This document shows, piece by piece, positions 61,187-64,000 of a stretch of 64,000 bases of DNA. The stretch spans positions 1-64,000 of the forward strand of contig NZ_SCNL01000014.1 in NCBI RefSeq assembly GCF_005502745.1. Reading direction: 5' to 3'. The notes under the pieces were generated by a model that had not been told where the DNA came from, ran no database searches, and was given only the letters and a program-made list of their open reading frames with translations. Source of the DNA: Sphingomonas sp. 3P27F8 (lineage in GTDB: Bacteria; Pseudomonadota; Alphaproteobacteria; Sphingomonadales; Sphingomonadaceae). The position numbers and the translations under genes are program-made. How positions within the stretch are numbered: position 1 is the first letter of the stretch; every line of letters starts with the position of its first letter.

Positions 61187-61529
61187 ATGACCTGCCTTTT
61201 CTGATCGTGGATCGGCCTCCATTTCCCACGATGCCAGCACCGCTCCACCGGCACAATAGCGACACTCATAATCGCTCGCTGGTCCGGCTTTACCGGACCA
61301 GCATGAGGCGACGGACACTGACCTTCGGCCAGGTCCGTCGTCGGGCGGGATTGCTCCGCCCAATACCCTTCGGTCCAGTCCGGTGGTCGCCTGCCTGCGG
61401 CGCTTACTCTCCCGGAACCCAGTCCAATGATCGGACATCCAGCCATGATGCCACCACCACCGCGACAGTCCCTAAGGATTTGCACACCGTACGCGGCACG
61501 CCGCAGGTTAAGTGTCTGTAATTGCCGGT

Positions 61530-61563
61530 GTTTGCAGGGGCAAACATGTTTGCCCCTGCAAAC
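61530..61563. repeat. 34-bp perfect palindrome (transfer-region operator or oriT candidate)
   Basis: GTTTGCAGGGGCAAAC (61530-61545), AT, then its exact reverse complement (61548-61563). Each arm is itself a small dyad (GTTTGC-AGGG-GCAAAC). A further single GTTTGCAGGG occurs at 61611-61620, followed by GTGAATGCGTTTTCAC. The palindrome is in the 524-bp gene-free region (61187-61710) before the RHH gene and traD. Confidence 0.7.
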
Positions 61564-61710
61564 GCCTTGGTGGTTCTCCCCTAAGCGCTTGAGAACGCGC
61601 GAAAATCCCTGTTTGCAGGGTGAATGCGTTTTCACTCTATACCTCGGGACCAGGCTGTAGTATTTTCCACTCTCCGAAAACCCCACCAGCCACTTTCAAG
61701 TGGGTGGTGA

Positions 61711-61995
61711 ATGTCTAACTCGACGATAGCTTTCAGACTTTCGTCTGAAGAGATTGCGGCACTTGATCGTGTAGCCGCGAAACGGTCGTGCTCCCGGTCT
61801 GAGGCCGCGCGCACTGCGCTTATGTTCGGTATCCGTTTCGCTGAGGCCGAGCATACTTTCAACATCACCCGTGCGGTCCTCGTTCTCGAGTACATGCAGG
61901 CGGCGATCGACGTGATTATCACACGCGATCACGGCGACGTCGTACCCCAGCTTCGCGAAGCCGCGAAGGAGCGCCTGGCGACGTTCCATGCGTAG
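61711..61995 (+). CDS. Ribbon-helix-helix transfer-region protein
   Basis: 94 aa. TIAFRLSSEEIAALDRVAAKRSCSRSEAARTALMFGIRF is an RHH DNA-binding fold; the rest is helical (RAVLVLEYMQAAIDVII). It probably binds the palindromic site upstream, in the manner of TraM/TraY or MobC-type relaxosome proteins, and overlaps the traD start by 8 bp. Confidence 0.75.
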   Translation: MSNSTIAFRLSSEEIAALDRVAAKRSCSRSEAARTALMFGIRFAEAEHTFNITRAVLVLEYMQAAIDVIITRDHGDVVPQLREAAKERLATFHA

Positions 61996-64000
61996 CGGCG
62001 ACATCCGGTTCAACGGTCAGGCGGCGACCGTAAAGCACCATTCCGCGCGGGGGCGGATCACCCGCAACTCGGGCAATTTCACCCGCGGTTCGCAGCTTCT
62101 CGCCAGTCAGTACAAGATGACCTGGGCGGGCCTCCAGGTGCCCATCTGGATATGGCTGGGGACGTTCATCGTCCTGTTCAATATCTTCGTCTGGCTGGGC
62201 CTCGCCGAGCATGAATTCCAGCTCGACCTGATGAAGCTCTATTCCGCCATCTGGACGTGGGTCGGCGGGGACAAATTCCACCTCATCAACCTGACCTTGC
62301 CAAACGGCATCGTGACCAAGGTTCCGATCGGCTACGTCCCCTACGAACCCCATGTCGTTCATGCCTGGGCGAAGACGGTCAAGATCTTCCTGACGACACT
62401 CGTCATGTCGGCCTTCATCGCAGCACCGATCATCATGTGGTTCATCATGTGGGCAAACAAGCGCGGCAGCGACATGCTCCAGGAACGCCACAACCGCGGC
62501 GCCCTGTTGGTCGAGCGTGACGTGCTCGTCAAAACTGTCAGCGGCCACAACCGACGCAAGTTCCGCACCGAGTGCGCCGAACACGATCCGCCGTACGTCC
62601 CCGAACTCGTCGCCAAGGCTCCGATCCTCGATCGGATCGACCGGGGCATCCACGTTCCATACACGATCGCCGGCATCCCCTATCCGTGGCGGCTCGAACA
62701 GAGCCATACCATGCTCATCGGCACCACCGGCACCGGCAAGACGACCCAGCTGCGCAGCCACGTCTCGCAGCTTCGCGCGCGCGGTCATCGCGCGGTCATC
62801 TTTGACCTGACCGGCGTGTTCGTGGAGACGTTCTACAACCCAGAAACCGACGTCATTCTCAACCCTATGGACGAGCGTTGCGCGCCGTGGACGCTGTTCG
62901 ACGAATGCCGCAACTATGCCGACTTCGTTTCGGCCGCATCGGCCCTCATTCCCTCGCATCCCGACGACAAGGAACCGTTCTGGCAGAACGCCGCGCGGAT
63001 GCTCTTCATCGAGATGTGCCTGAAGCTTCAAGAGATGGGTGAGGCGAACAACGCCGCGATCGCGCACCACCTGATGCAGGCCGATCTGAAGTCGATCAAC
63101 GCCAAGCTCGATGACACCATCGCCGCCCCGCTGACGACCGAGAAAGCCGCCCGCATGGCGGAATCGATCCGCTCGGTTCTGAACGTCAACGGACAGGCGC
63201 TACGCTTCATGCCGGACCCTGTCCCGGGCGGCCCGCCCGCCTTCTCGATCCGCGACTGGATCGCGACCGACAATCGCGACGGCTCGATCATGTTCATCAC
63301 CGGCTCGTACAACGACCTCGAGATGACCCGCGGTCTGTTCACGCTGTGGATCGATCTGGCCGTCAACAACCTCATGCGCCTGCCCAAGACCCGTGACCTG
63401 CGGACCTGGTATCTGTTTGACGAAGTCCATGCGCTTCACGCGCTTCCTGGTATCGAGCATGGCCTCCAGTCGGCCCGCAACTTCGGCGGTGCGTTCGTCC
63501 TTGGGATCCACTCGTTCGACAAGCTGGTCGCGACCTATGGCTTGCAGAACGCGACCGCGCTCACCGGACTTGCGCGCACCAAGCTGATCCTCGCCACCGC
63601 CGATCGAACCACAGCCGAAAAGTGCTCCGAGTTCATCGGCAGCCGCGAGGTCCGCCAGATGGATGAGGCCTACAGCTACGGCTACAACAACACCCGCGAC
63701 GCCTCGACCCTCACGCCTCGCACGGCGATCGAGCCGCTGGTCATCCCCGACGACATCAACAACCTGCCGTCGCTCCACGGCTTCGTGAAGTTTCCCGATG
63801 GATTTCCCGCTGCGCGGATCGAACTCAAATACCGCTCCTATGCCGAGGTCGCGCCGGGGGCGGTGCCCCGCAAGAACTTCAAGCCTACCGAATACGTCTC
63901 GCCGGAAGACCGGCGTCGTCAGAACACCCGGAACAATGGCGCGGATGAGGGGGGTGAGGGTGGCCGCGAGCATACCCCCACACGGCCTGTGGGGGGCGTG
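61988..64000 (+). CDS. traD: Type IV coupling protein TraD (partial, runs off the window)
   Basis: 671 codons are visible without a stop. The start ATG (61988) overlaps the RHH stop. Two N-terminal membrane segments (about 40-65, WIWLGTFIVLFNIFVWLGL; about 125-150, FLTTLVMSAFIAAPIIMWFIMW) precede the cytosolic motor: Walker A LIGTTGTGKTTQ (245-252), YLFDEVHAL as Walker B (about 475-480), and a GLARTKLILATADRTTAEKCS region. The C-terminus turns Gly/Arg/Asp-rich. It is the ring ATPase that hands relaxase-bound DNA to the type IV secretion system. F-type TraD is typical of sphingomonad conjugative plasmids. No relaxase is in the window; it probably lies downstream. Confidence 0.92.
   Translation, partial: MRSGDIRFNGQAATVKHHSARGRITRNSGNFTRGSQLLASQYKMTWAGLQVPIWIWLGTFIVLFNIFVWLGLAEHEFQLDLMKLYSAIWTWVGGDKFHLINLTLPNGIVTKVPIGYVPYEPHVVHAWAKTVKIFLTTLVMSAFIAAPIIMWFIMWANKRGSDMLQERHNRGALLVERDVLVKTVSGHNRRKFRTECAEHDPPYVPELVAKAPILDRIDRGIHVPYTIAGIPYPWRLEQSHTMLIGTTGTGKTTQLRSHVSQLRARGHRAVIFDLTGVFVETFYNPETDVILNPMDERCAPWTLFDECRNYADFVSAASALIPSHPDDKEPFWQNAARMLFIEMCLKLQEMGEANNAAIAHHLMQADLKSINAKLDDTIAAPLTTEKAARMAESIRSVLNVNGQALRFMPDPVPGGPPAFSIRDWIATDNRDGSIMFITGSYNDLEMTRGLFTLWIDLAVNNLMRLPKTRDLRTWYLFDEVHALHALPGIEHGLQSARNFGGAFVLGIHSFDKLVATYGLQNATALTGLARTKLILATADRTTAEKCSEFIGSREVRQMDEAYSYGYNNTRDASTLTPRTAIEPLVIPDDINNLPSLHGFVKFPDGFPAARIELKYRSYAEVAPGAVPRKNFKPTEYVSPEDRRRQNTRNNGADEGGEGGREHTPTRPVGGV

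Noticed and set aside
61156..61521. Plus-strand open frame of 121 codons before the palindrome
   Set aside because: It overlaps the start of the coiled-coil gene on the other strand and has a low-complexity, Arg/Pro-rich product.

Overview
The window is GC-rich alphaproteobacterial DNA, most likely from a sphingomonad (Sphingomonas, Novosphingobium or Sphingobium). It looks like a large conjugative plasmid, or a plasmid-like element. The grounds are a parA-parB-repA module with an iteron-type origin, a second ParA/ribbon-helix-helix partition pair, a TonB-dependent receptor of sphingomonad type, and an F-type coupling protein (TraD) running off the right edge. No tRNA or rRNA gene was recognised. 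Family assignments come from reading motifs and were not checked against a database.

Left part (1-8 kb): the last 19 codons of an unknown gene, a TonB-dependent outer-membrane receptor, a GNAT acetyltransferase, a divergent RhtA-type exporter/Lrp-type regulator pair, and a minus-strand set of a membrane-anchored protein, a lipoprotein and a secreted S1 serine protease. 8-19 kb is the replication and mosaic zone: a truncated copy of the toprim gene found intact at 21.2 kb, parA-parB-repA, an IS200/IS605-type element, five iterons with nearby palindromes (probable oriV), a DUF1612-type HTH protein divergent from a tyrosine recombinase, and a truncated TPP enzyme.

19-61 kb is a long block of genes almost all on the plus strand. 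It starts with a VirB1-like transglycosylase (minus strand) and the ParA/RHH pair, which sits among GCTAGC-type repeats. It continues with a toprim protein, a 1404-aa methyltransferase-Strawberry-notch helicase fusion, a 682-aa ParB-like protein, ArdC, a secreted nuclease-like protein, an HNH-like protein, CsbD, a HerA/DUF87-like ATPase, a protein with seven Myb/SANT-like repeats and a GHKL ATPase. Next come two PP-loop (PAPS-reductase-like) enzymes flanking a DpdA/TGT-like transglycosylase and a Mom-like acyltransferase, then many small unknown genes, a group II intron, duplicated DUF736 genes, a Phd/PemK-like toxin-antitoxin pair, SSB and a DUF2493/SLOG protein. 61-64 kb opens the transfer region with a large palindrome, an RHH protein and traD.

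Two observations stand out. First, at least a dozen genes between 22 and 60 kb are preceded by the same kind of leader: a purine/G-rich run, a hairpin with variable stem sequence, and an SD (GGAG type) that in the clearest cases is bulged between the hairpin and a C-rich strand ending at the start codon. The stem sequences differ but the pairing is kept, which suggests a conserved RNA structure controlling translation across the element. Second, 41.5-48 kb joins PP-loop enzyme, DpdA-like base exchanger, Mom-like acyltransferase and a second PP-loop enzyme. This is a plausible, so far untested, DNA hypermodification and anti-restriction system that would work beside ArdC and the methyltransferase-helicase when the plasmid enters a new host. 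A 0.83-kb array of ten hairpins spaced about 90 bp apart (59.27-60.11 kb) is a third unexplained structure.
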